Shown piece after piece: positions 49,886 through 57,162 of a DNA stretch of 64,000 nt (position 1 is its first letter; the number at the start of each line of letters is the position of its first letter). The stretch covers positions 1,364,001 through 1,428,000 of the forward strand of contig CAVXCS010000005.1 of assembly GCA_963760375.1 (NCBI GenBank). Direction: 5' to 3'. This DNA is from Pelagihabitans sp963760375. Lineage in GTDB: Bacteria > Bacteroidota > Bacteroidia > Flavobacteriales > Flavobacteriaceae. The notes beneath the pieces were generated by a model that searched no databases, had not been told where the DNA came from, and saw only the letters and a program-made list of their open reading frames with translations. Position numbers and translations under genes: made by a program.

Positions 49886-51733
49886 CTACTCTGCCGAAAA
49901 GGCCAGGAGCACATTCCCCGGCATTTGGCCGAAGAGGGCATAACCGCTGTTGAAATAGACCATGCCATCGGCCACCACCGGCGCGGGACCGTCGATGGAG
50001 CCCCCCTGGCCGGGCACCCCGTTGACCGTTTCATAGGTTGTCAACGTATCAAAATCCCATAGCACCTCCCCGTTTTCGGCATCATAGGCCCTGGCATGGC
50101 CGTCGAGGCCCCCGGCAAATACCACGCCGGGAATCAGGGTCGGTGCCGCTGAATTCGAATTGTAGCAGCCCTCCTTCCCTTCGCAATTCTTGGGGTCGGA
50201 AGTCGATTTCCAAACCACATCCCCTTTCATCAGGTCAAGGGCAAAGAGCCCGGGGTTGGCGGTAACCGTGGAATCGCCGCCAAAAGGCAACCAATCGGAA
50301 TTGGCCGCATAGGCCAAGCGACCATCGGTGGCCATGCCCCAGTGGATGCCCCCTAAGGCCCCGCCCCTGCCGATTCGTTTCTGCCAGATCGGTATTCCCG
50401 TATCCGGGTCGAGACAGTGCACCACACCCGATTTTTGGCCCACGACCAAGACCTCCCGCCCATCGGCCCTGGTGATGAGGATCGGCGCCATGCCAAAATC
50501 GACATCCGGACCGGCCGGTTCGGGGCAATTGGCGGCATTGCCATCAGTGCAGGCCGAGATATAGGCGTCCTTGCTCGTTGCTTGATAATTCCATTTCAAG
50601 GCTCCCGTTTTTAAGTCTAGCGCCTGTAAAGCGTCAGAGGTGTTCGTAGGCGGATTGGAATTGTTTTCCCCTGTACCGATATAGAGCAAGCCGCGCTTGG
50701 CATCTACAGTGGGGCTGCTCCAAACCGGCGCTCCCGAAGGGCCGTACCGTTTTGCCCCCGCCGCGTTCACGCCCTGCTCGGTAGCGGTTTCCGCCACCAC
50801 CCGATGCCGCCATACTTCCTTGCCGGTCGCCGCATCCACGGCCACCACCTGGCCCGAAGCCCGGCAACATTCAAAAGAATCCTGCCCCGCTGTGACGACT
50901 TCCATGGAGGTCAGGGGCACATAGACCAGCCCATCGAAATAGGCCGGGGTTCCGGTCACGGCATTGTTGGGATCGTTTTTGAGGTTGCTGCGCCATAAGA
51001 GGCTACCATCATCGGCATTCACGGCATAGGTGTTGCCCGAAAAATCGGCAAAGTAGAGCTGGATACCGTTCCCCACATCCTCGCTCACCGCGATCCCGCC
51101 ACGAATGTTGGCATCGGCCTCGAACATCCATTTGGCACATCCCGTGGCTTTGTTGAGGCAATAGACCTCCCCAAATTGGCTGCCAAAAACCATATAGTCC
51201 CCTATGATTGTTGGCTTGGTTCTGGTAACCGTACCCCCGTCGAACCCAAAGGCCCATTTTAATTTCAGATCGGGCAGCTGGGCCTTGGTCAATTTGGCCA
51301 AAGCGGGCGCGATAAAACCGGTCCCCTCCTTGTTGCCGCCCCATCCGAGGTATTTTACGTTCTGTAAAGGTCGGCCCGTATCTTCACAATAGGCAATGGC
51401 CGTTTTTTCGCTCACATAGGGCCTTCCGGTAAGCATTTCGGCAATGCCTATTTGTTCGGCCTCGGTCAACAGCGCCCCTTGGGCCTGCATTTTTCCGGTT
51501 TTTAAGGAAGCGACGATGCTCTTGGGGCTCATGGCCCCTAAATGGATCAGGCTTGGCGCCCTGCTGGTGCCATTATCAGCATGGCAGGTGGCACAGGAGG
51601 CGCCGACCAGGTTTTGAAGCTGTTCAGGGCTGGGCTTGGCCTCGGCAACCGAAGTTTTGTCGGATTTATTGGCACAGGATGCCAATAGGAACAGCGAAGT
51701 AAGCACTAAAGCGGTGTTGGCAATGGGTTTCAT
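49886..51733 (-). CDS. PQQ-type beta-propeller dehydrogenase with N-terminal cytochrome c, lipoprotein
   Basis: The 615-residue protein has a lipobox (LLASC, cysteine 20), then a small cytochrome c domain with CATCH at residues 47-51. A PQQ-binding-like eight-bladed propeller occupies about 125-610, with blades carrying repeats such as GLVYVPLTSMEVV, GKEVWRHRV, GLLYIGTGEN and GEVLWDFDT. The order cytochrome then propeller resembles polyvinyl-alcohol-dehydrogenase-type enzymes, which oxidise alcohols in the periplasm and pass electrons to heme c. The substrate is unknown. The gene is followed by a tiny secreted protein. Confidence 0.85.
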   Translation of the reverse strand: MKPIANTALVLTSLFLLASCANKSDKTSVAEAKPSPEQLQNLVGASCATCHADNGTSRAPSLIHLGAMSPKSIVASLKTGKMQAQGALLTEAEQIGIAEMLTGRPYVSEKTAIAYCEDTGRPLQNVKYLGWGGNKEGTGFIAPALAKLTKAQLPDLKLKWAFGFDGGTVTRTKPTIIGDYMVFGSQFGEVYCLNKATGCAKWMFEADANIRGGIAVSEDVGNGIQLYFADFSGNTYAVNADDGSLLWRSNLKNDPNNAVTGTPAYFDGLVYVPLTSMEVVTAGQDSFECCRASGQVVAVDAATGKEVWRHRVVAETATEQGVNAAGAKRYGPSGAPVWSSPTVDAKRGLLYIGTGENNSNPPTNTSDALQALDLKTGALKWNYQATSKDAYISACTDGNAANCPEPAGPDVDFGMAPILITRADGREVLVVGQKSGVVHCLDPDTGIPIWQKRIGRGGALGGIHWGMATDGRLAYAANSDWLPFGGDSTVTANPGLFALDLMKGDVVWKSTSDPKNCEGKEGCYNSNSAAPTLIPGVVFAGGLDGHARAYDAENGEVLWDFDTLTTYETVNGVPGQGGSIDGPAPVVADGMVYFNSGYALFGQMPGNVLLAFSAE

Positions 51734-51826
51734 TGGATGGTCTTTTGGTTAGGTTGTTTGAAGTTTTATAATTAAGAAATACAGACAGCACATCTCCTTT
51801 AAACTTTATCGATATCTTTTTACTTA

Positions 51827-52210
51827 TCAATTGGAAAAATAGGCCCTCATCGGCTGAAAATAATGGTTGTCCCATCCTTGAATGTAGTGAGTCCCGCTTT
51901 CCGGAACATGGGCGTGGATCAAGGTCAACTCGGTTTGTCCGTCCACTTCCTGCAAGAGGATTTCCAAAAGGGAATCCTCTTCGTCTTCCCCGAACTGCGA
52001 AGTGCGCCAGCGCTGGAGTATTCGTTTATAGGGTTCAAGTGCAATGTTCTTCCCCTCGATATAGCCGTCCCATGCCGTGAAATTGGCCCCGATTTGATCC
52101 GTTATCGAAGCTTCGCCCCCTGTCATCTTGCTGTGCCCTGCACTATTGAGCCAAGTTTTGTATATGTTTTCGGCCGTGGCAGGGATTCGGGTCGTGATTC
52201 GGAATTCCAT
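51827..52210 (-). CDS. SRPBCC/AHSA1-like domain protein
   Basis: The 127-residue soluble protein begins MEFRITTRIPATAENIYKTWL, the usual opening of Bet v1-like START/AHSA1 domains, followed by GYIEGKNIALEPYKRILQRWR and a C-terminal helix after YIQGWDNHYFQP. These proteins bind small hydrophobic ligands or modulate partners; no specific role can be assigned. It is one of three small unrelated single-domain genes in the same orientation. Confidence 0.82.
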   Translation of the reverse strand: MEFRITTRIPATAENIYKTWLNSAGHSKMTGGEASITDQIGANFTAWDGYIEGKNIALEPYKRILQRWRTSQFGEDEEDSLLEILLQEVDGQTELTLIHAHVPESGTHYIQGWDNHYFQPMRAYFSN

Positions 52211-52286
52211 GATTTTGTATGTTTTGAAATGTGAATGGCCTTTTCCAAAGCGAAAAGCAACGCGGATCTATGGCCAAGGTTGTCGA

Positions 52287-52658
52287 TCAGACGTGCTGGT
52301 CGATCAAAATGGTGTTGCCGTCAGGGTCAGTGAGGACGATGCTCGCCGGCCCCGTGGTGGTTTCGTCGGTTTCCGTGGTCAATACGATGCCTTTTGACTT
52401 CAACGCCTTCTGGATGGTTCGCACATCGTCGAATTCTTTTAACTTGTTGGCATTCTGGTCCCAACCCGGGTTAAAGGTCAGAATATTGCCCTCGAACATG
52501 CCTTCAAAGAGCCCGACCAAGGCATCCTCATTTTTCATGATCAGGTACTTTTTATCAAAATCCCCTGCGAATATTTTGAACCCCAAGGTTTCATAAAATG
52601 CCATGGACTTTTTTAAGTCCTTTACGCTCAGACTGATAGAAAACGCGCCTACTTTCAT
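52287..52658 (-). CDS. VOC-family (glyoxalase-like) protein
   Basis: The 123-residue protein is a paired beta-alpha-beta-beta-beta VOC fold: LSVKDLKKSMAFYETLGFKI at residues 10-29 and, in the second half, IVLTDPDGNTILIDQ near 105. Members include glyoxalases, dioxygenases and resistance proteins; metal ligands are not obvious here, so the activity is open. It follows the nuclear-transport-factor-2-like gene on the same strand. Confidence 0.87.
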   Translation of the reverse strand: MKVGAFSISLSVKDLKKSMAFYETLGFKIFAGDFDKKYLIMKNEDALVGLFEGMFEGNILTFNPGWDQNANKLKEFDDVRTIQKALKSKGIVLTTETDETTTGPASIVLTDPDGNTILIDQHV

Positions 52659-52778
52659 CTTGTTGATTTTTTAGTTAGGTTACCGTTGCATATTGTTTGG
52701 GCCCCGGACATTGTCCTGGAACCTTGCCAAGTGTTTCGGTTTTCTAAGTTAAAAAAAAATTGTGGAAGGGGTTTATGG

Positions 52779-53234
52779 CTATTGCTGCCCGCTGGGCAAC
52801 ATATTGCGGATGGCCGTAATTTTCCATTGCCCCTGCGAATCGACAACGATAAAGCTGCTCCACATCTTGCGGATGCTGCCATCGGCATTGGCGATCTCGT
52901 AGCGGGCATCGACGATCGCGCTGCCCTTGCTGAGCAAGCGTATTTTTTCGACGGTGAGGGTACGGCCGCCGGGGTTGCTTGCCGAACTCTGCAACATGCC
53001 CTCTACCGCCTCGGCCATGCCACGGCGCCATTGGCCGGAGGATACCAGCTGATCGATGTCGTCGGTTAGGATGTTTTTGAGCAATACCGTATCCCTGCTT
53101 TCCCGGGCCTGGGCATAGGCGGCGATAAGGCCCTCGATATCCCGTGTCTGTTGCGCGTTGGGCTCATTGTTCTGGGCCCATAGCGTGGCCGAGAAACAAA
53201 TGAGGAGCAGAAGAAGCGCTTTTTTGAACATCAA
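52779..53234 (-). CDS. SnoaL/NTF2-like protein, exported
   Basis: The 151-residue protein has a signal peptide ending near LWAQN, then a single NTF2-like cone fold. RDIEGLIAAYAQARESRDTV opens it, the strand GRTLTVEKIRLLSKGSAIVDARYEI follows, and it closes with SSFIVVDSQGQWKITAIRNM. Such domains bind small molecules or perform simple isomerase or hydrolase chemistry. No catalytic set is evident. It is periplasmic by its signal. Confidence 0.8.
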   Translation of the reverse strand: MMFKKALLLLLICFSATLWAQNNEPNAQQTRDIEGLIAAYAQARESRDTVLLKNILTDDIDQLVSSGQWRRGMAEAVEGMLQSSASNPGGRTLTVEKIRLLSKGSAIVDARYEIANADGSIRKMWSSFIVVDSQGQWKITAIRNMLPSGQQ

Positions 53235-53383
53235 GTAAAGGTTTTCTTGTTTCGTAGTCTTTAATTTTGGCTTCCACGGTCGGCATGAACCACCCTTCCA
53301 AGATACGCATTCGGATTAAAAAAGGGAAATGCTGACAGGGAAAACAATCTTGCCTTATTCTTCTGCCCGAATTACCGGAAGAA

Positions 53384-53995
53384 TCAAATATTACCGAAAT
53401 AGTTGCCAATGCCGCTCAAGATACTCTGAACCGCATAGGAGGCCAAAATAAGCCCCATGATCTTACTGATCACCGTGATGCCGTAGTTGCCAATCCTTTT
53501 CTGTACAACATTTGCTGCCAAGAGGATAAAACAGGTCAGCACGATCACCAGCAGTACCAATACCGTGGTGAGGGTTTGCTGTTGGATGGTATAGATATGG
53601 TTATCGGTCATGAGCACCACGGCCATGATCGCGCCCGGGGAGGCGATCGAGGGGATGGCCACCGGGAAAATGGTCACGTGTTTGTAATCGGTAATTTGAC
53701 TTTTTTCCCGTTCGGGCTTGCCATCGCCAAAAATCATGGTCAGGGCAAAAAGAAAGAGGATTACCCCGCCGGAAATTTGAAAGGCATCGAGCGAGACAGC
53801 CATTCCTTCCAGAATCAGCTGCCCGATGACGATAAAAAACAAGAGAATCAGAAAAGCGATGAGCGATGCCCGCACGGCGATCTTGCGCTTGTGCAAGGTA
53901 TCGAATTCCTTGGTGGCCTCCAGGTAAACGGGTACCGATCCAAGAGGGTCGATTACCGCAATGAGGAAAAAAATGGTCGTCAGTATCTCTTTCAT
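53384..53995 (-). CDS. MarC-family integral membrane protein
   Basis: The 203-residue protein has six predicted membrane helices in two triplets. It begins with the family-typical FFLIAVIDPLGSVPVYLEATK near residue 10, and IASPGAIMAVVLMT near 115 is the matching second half. MarC-like proteins are inner-membrane proteins of uncertain function; the old link to antibiotic resistance is not well supported. It is 3 bases downstream of the DUF3124 lipoprotein gene, so the two are one transcript. Confidence 0.9.
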   Translation of the reverse strand: MKEILTTIFFLIAVIDPLGSVPVYLEATKEFDTLHKRKIAVRASLIAFLILLFFIVIGQLILEGMAVSLDAFQISGGVILFLFALTMIFGDGKPEREKSQITDYKHVTIFPVAIPSIASPGAIMAVVLMTDNHIYTIQQQTLTTVLVLLVIVLTCFILLAANVVQKRIGNYGITVISKIMGLILASYAVQSILSGIGNYFGNI

Positions 53996-53998
53996 GCC

Positions 53999-54511
53999 CT
54001 ATTGGATCCTTCTGCCAAGGGTGGTGAACGAGAGACCCTGTTGGCCCATGGTGGAGTTCATCACCCCTTCGAACAGGGGTTCGGGGCAGTTTCTGGGAAT
54101 GGCCCATTCGAATAAAAAATTTGACCCGGTACCCCCTGTAACATCGATCTCGTCGATGATGATCTCGGTGGTTTCCATGGGGGCCAGAAATATGGGGCTG
54201 TTGAAATAGGTGCGGACCGATTTGCCGTGCGTATCGAAGTATTCGGCTTTAAAGAGGAAAATGGTATCCAGGTCGCTTGTGTTGCGCAAGCTCACCATGG
54301 CGGTAAGGTTGTGGGTTCGGTGCTCGGAGAGGCTATAGATCTGCGAATATACCGATAGGTAGGTCTTGCCGTGCTCCAGGGAATCCTTGGCGCTGATATC
54401 GATTTTGCGTTTGGCCCAATTTTCAGGATTGATCGAACTCATCTCTTTGGGCTGGTCGCAACCGATGATGATGAAGAGCAATGCAATGATACACCCTAAT
54501 TTGTATTTCAT
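53999..54511 (-). CDS. DUF3124 lipoprotein
   Basis: The 170-residue protein has a lipoprotein signal with lipobox IIIGC and matches DUF3124 as I know it: TYLSVYSQIYS near residue 50, LTAMVSLRNTSDLDTIF near 70, FLAPMETTEIIIDE near 107, and the closing GGTGSNFLFEWAIP and GQQGLSFTTLGRRI. The domain is a beta sandwich of unknown role. It should be anchored in the envelope and is co-transcribed with marC. Confidence 0.8.
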   Translation of the reverse strand: MKYKLGCIIALLFIIIGCDQPKEMSSINPENWAKRKIDISAKDSLEHGKTYLSVYSQIYSLSEHRTHNLTAMVSLRNTSDLDTIFLFKAEYFDTHGKSVRTYFNSPIFLAPMETTEIIIDEIDVTGGTGSNFLFEWAIPRNCPEPLFEGVMNSTMGQQGLSFTTLGRRIQ

Positions 54512-54727
54512 ATTTCATATTTTTAGGTTAGCATTTGGGTCGGCTTAAAAATAAGGAATTTTAGGTTTGGAAGCACATGGTTTTCCGTTTGGTTTTTGAA
54601 TAAATACCACGAAAGGGGCCTATTTTAATTTATGGTTGAAAATTATCTGAAACCCTAAGTTGGACATCATTCCAATAAGATCATGTCCGATTAAACAGTT
54701 TTATGTCAGCGTTTCAAAATAAAGCCG

Positions 54728-55780
54728 ATGACCAGAAAATGGGCCGTTGCATGGAATTTATTTTTTTATATAGACTATTTTCTGTATTTTGTTTTTTATA
54801 GATGGTTCTTTGTACCCTATCTTAACAATCAATCGCAAAGATTCTCAATAATGAATGCTTACTGGGAGAAAAAATTTATCCGGGAAGTCTTACTTGCAAG
54901 CGCTATTGTAGTCATACCGTTTTGTCTATACTTGCATACATTATTTGCGGACAACCAAGATTACTTGACATTATTTGGTTTTACATTAAACCATAATCGC
55001 GGAACTTCGGCGCTTTATGTATATAGTGTGCTTGTTCCGTTAATTAACTTACTTTTAGCATCTGTCTGGTTTTTCACCAATCGTTTCTGGTGGCGAAAGT
55101 TCATTTTGATTCCGGTTGGATTGTTTCTATATCAATTGGCGAAAATTCATCTATATTTTGACGGAGTTTATGGTAATACTGATTTCATCATTGCAATAAT
55201 GATAACTTCGCTCTGTTTATTTGTTATTTATAATATCGCAATCCTTATTAATAAAAAAGGTGTAAATGCTAGAGGAAAAATAAATTATTCGACATCTGTA
55301 ACTAGGTATGATTTCAATAGATTGAAAATGATTTATTCTAATCTAAAAAATCAAATCAATAAGGTAAATGAAAATAAATTAGGTAGGCCTCAATTATCTT
55401 TATTGCAGAATCTTTATCATCTAAAATTAATTTTCGAAAAAACCCTTAATTATAATTTGAAAAGTCCGGAAACAGCACGTCGAATTCCAGATTATGCCAT
55501 AGTTTTTTTGCTTTTACTTTTACCAATAGTTGCATATTCATTTAAAATAGTGCCAGATGGGGTTCAAATTTTGACATTTGGCAATATAACTTTAACTAAT
55601 AATGGATTTATTGATGTTGGTTATTTTATTTGGTTTTGCGCTCTCAAATTTTGCTCTATACTCCCCTTGATTATTTGGTTTGTAACCTCTAGTGCATGGT
55701 GGCGCTATGCACTTTTTAGTCCAATCATTATGTTCAGTTATCAATTGTATGCTGCTATTGTCAAACTATCGCCATATTGA
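54728..55780 (+). CDS. Uncharacterised multi-pass membrane protein, AT-rich
   Basis: The 350-residue protein has about seven or eight hydrophobic segments: near 8-28, 55-75, 95-115, 128-145 and 155-175, then three after a long soluble, lysine- and asparagine-rich helical section at about 182-255. A later ATG (54851, MNAYWEKKFIREV) could be the true start. The DNA is visibly more AT-rich than its neighbours, suggesting acquisition by transfer. The stop overlaps the next ATG (TGATG), coupling it to a small membrane protein. I do not recognise the family. Confidence 0.7.
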   Translation: MTRKWAVAWNLFFYIDYFLYFVFYRWFFVPYLNNQSQRFSIMNAYWEKKFIREVLLASAIVVIPFCLYLHTLFADNQDYLTLFGFTLNHNRGTSALYVYSVLVPLINLLLASVWFFTNRFWWRKFILIPVGLFLYQLAKIHLYFDGVYGNTDFIIAIMITSLCLFVIYNIAILINKKGVNARGKINYSTSVTRYDFNRLKMIYSNLKNQINKVNENKLGRPQLSLLQNLYHLKLIFEKTLNYNLKSPETARRIPDYAIVFLLLLLPIVAYSFKIVPDGVQILTFGNITLTNNGFIDVGYFIWFCALKFCSILPLIIWFVTSSAWWRYALFSPIIMFSYQLYAAIVKLSPY

Positions 55781-56073
55781 TGAAACCGAATATGCTTCTG
55801 CTTTACCATTTGTCATTAGTCCTAGTTCTTGTCTTGGTTTTTTTGTCGAAACTTATCAAATACCAATCCAAGATCATGGACCTCTATGATGGTGTGACGC
55901 ATGAAATCAACGAGCTTCTCAATCATCCTGATTTACAAAGTGAGCTGTATCGAAAAAGCAAGTCGGAGTTTGAGCGTTTGAAAAACAACGGGGACAGTAA
56001 GAAAATGGCATCAGCGAATATTGGACAGCTTTTGAATTTAAGAAAACAGCTGTCAGAGCAGATCAAGGATTGA
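55780..56073 (+). CDS. Small membrane-anchored helical protein, coupled to the upstream gene
   Basis: The ATG at 55780 overlaps the previous stop by one base and gives 97 residues. One membrane helix (residues about 6-24, leucine/valine-rich) is followed by a charged helical tail (30-97) with a likely coiled-coil segment near LYRKSKSEFERLKNN and LLNLRKQLSEQ. The coupling suggests a stoichiometric partner of the multi-pass protein. Family unknown. Confidence 0.7.
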   Translation: MKPNMLLLYHLSLVLVLVLVFLSKLIKYQSKIMDLYDGVTHEINELLNHPDLQSELYRKSKSEFERLKNNGDSKKMASANIGQLLNLRKQLSEQIKD

Positions 56074-56088
56074 ATCCATTAGCTGTTT

Positions 56089-56466
56089 TTATCCTTGCTT
56101 GCCTTCAATCTCCTTGGTAACCTCTTTTAATAGACGTTTCAATTCGATTTCCTGCCTTTCCCTGATCTTCTCTTCAATAATGTTTTCGATTTCCTTTTGC
56201 CTGGAACGGGGAAGATCCTCGAAATTCATGATTGGCTCCTTTTTTTCTGTCTTTAGCATATTACCTTCACCGGTAATCAACCAAACCAAATTGAGTTCAG
56301 GATAGGTTTTGATAATGTTTTCGATAACATCGCTGCCAATGGATGCATTATTCTTCTGCATCCTCAAGGTATAGCCATTCCCAGCACCTATTGATAAATC
56401 AAATTGCCTCGCACTAAGACCTGAATACTTGATGAACTGCATTAATCGATCTATTGTCTTGAACAT
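56089..56466 (-). CDS. Phage-repressor-like helix-turn-helix regulator
   Basis: The ATG at 56466 gives 125 residues. The first 75 form a helix-turn-helix unit of the kind seen in Bacteroidota prophage repressors (MFKTIDRLMQFIKYSGLSAR, then VIENIIKTYPELNLVWLITGEGNML). The tail (80-125) is a charged coiled coil (ENIIEEKIRERQEIELKRLLK) likely used to dimerise. It is transcribed toward the small membrane gene and divergent from the next HTH gene. It may silence this patch. Confidence 0.83.
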   Translation of the reverse strand: MFKTIDRLMQFIKYSGLSARQFDLSIGAGNGYTLRMQKNNASIGSDVIENIIKTYPELNLVWLITGEGNMLKTEKKEPIMNFEDLPRSRQKEIENIIEEKIRERQEIELKRLLKEVTKEIEGKQG

Positions 56467-56599
56467 AAGGAGAATATAATCTATATTTTTTTTGTTCTGA
56501 CACAAATATACGATTAATTACGGTACTACAAAACAGCATCACTCCAATAAAACCGATAGATTATGTCATTGTATAAAATTTTAGGGTTAAAATTTGTTT

Positions 56600-56619
56600 A
56601 TATAGAATATTTTCTATAT
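56600..56619. promoter_or_regulatory. Candidate operator: 8+4+8 inverted repeat between divergent HTH genes
   Basis: ATATAGAA and TTCTATAT are perfect eight-base arms separated by TATT. The site lies in the divergent gap between two HTH genes, 76 bases before the ATG at 56695. Its symmetry fits binding by a dimeric repressor such as the one encoded at 56089-56466. The surrounding DNA is very AT-rich, so chance symmetry is possible. Confidence 0.45.
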
Positions 56620-56694
56620 TATTGAATATGGATTATAAAAATCACTATTGCAGTTTCTTGTATTGGGGATTTAACCGGATTAAAATTAGAACTT

Positions 56695-56970
56695 ATGAAT
56701 TCAATCAAAAATTTAGAACGACTACAAAAACTACATCGACTTATTTTAAATGAAAGAACCGGATCTCCCGGTGAACTCGCCAGTCGAATGCATCTGAGCG
56801 AAAGATCGATCTATAACCTAATTGAACACCTAAAGGACTTTGAAGCCTCGATACGCTATGATAGAAGCAGAAGAACGTATTATTATAAAACGGACTTCGA
56901 TTTAAAGGTCAACATTTCGGTTCAAGTGCGAAGTAATGACGAGGTTACAGAAATATTCCAAGATTACTAG
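56695..56970 (+). CDS. HTH-domain DNA-binding protein, 91 aa
   Basis: The 91-residue protein starts with a winged helix-turn-helix of the HTH_11/DeoR kind: LQKLHRLILNERTGSPGELASRMHLSERSIYNLIEHL (residues about 10-46), followed by a wing with YDRSRRTYYYKTDFDLKV. It lacks the WYL or sugar-phosphate effector domains usually fused to such units. It is divergent from the phage-type repressor and may be part of a two-regulator switch. The target is unknown. Confidence 0.8.
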   Translation: MNSIKNLERLQKLHRLILNERTGSPGELASRMHLSERSIYNLIEHLKDFEASIRYDRSRRTYYYKTDFDLKVNISVQVRSNDEVTEIFQDY

Positions 56971-57162
56971 TCATAAGCGCAGTTCTTTAATGTGCGCGGT
57001 GAAAATATTATAATGGATCGTTCCCTTTCGTGGTATTTAAGCGCTATGTCCATCTGTTAAAATCGACCAATGTCTTTTTTTATGCCTTTCCCAAGGCGAA
57101 ATACCCACTTTTTCTTTCCCGCCTTGCCAAGATTATAGTAAGTTTAGGCAGCCAAAACCATC

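Noticed and set aside
49804..50034. Upstream extension of the small secreted protein
   Set aside because: It reads antisense-like sequence inside the PQQ gene end and would bury a clear signal peptide.
53601..54107. 168-codon - strand frame over marC
   Set aside because: It is a register shadow of marC and DUF3124 without any family pattern.
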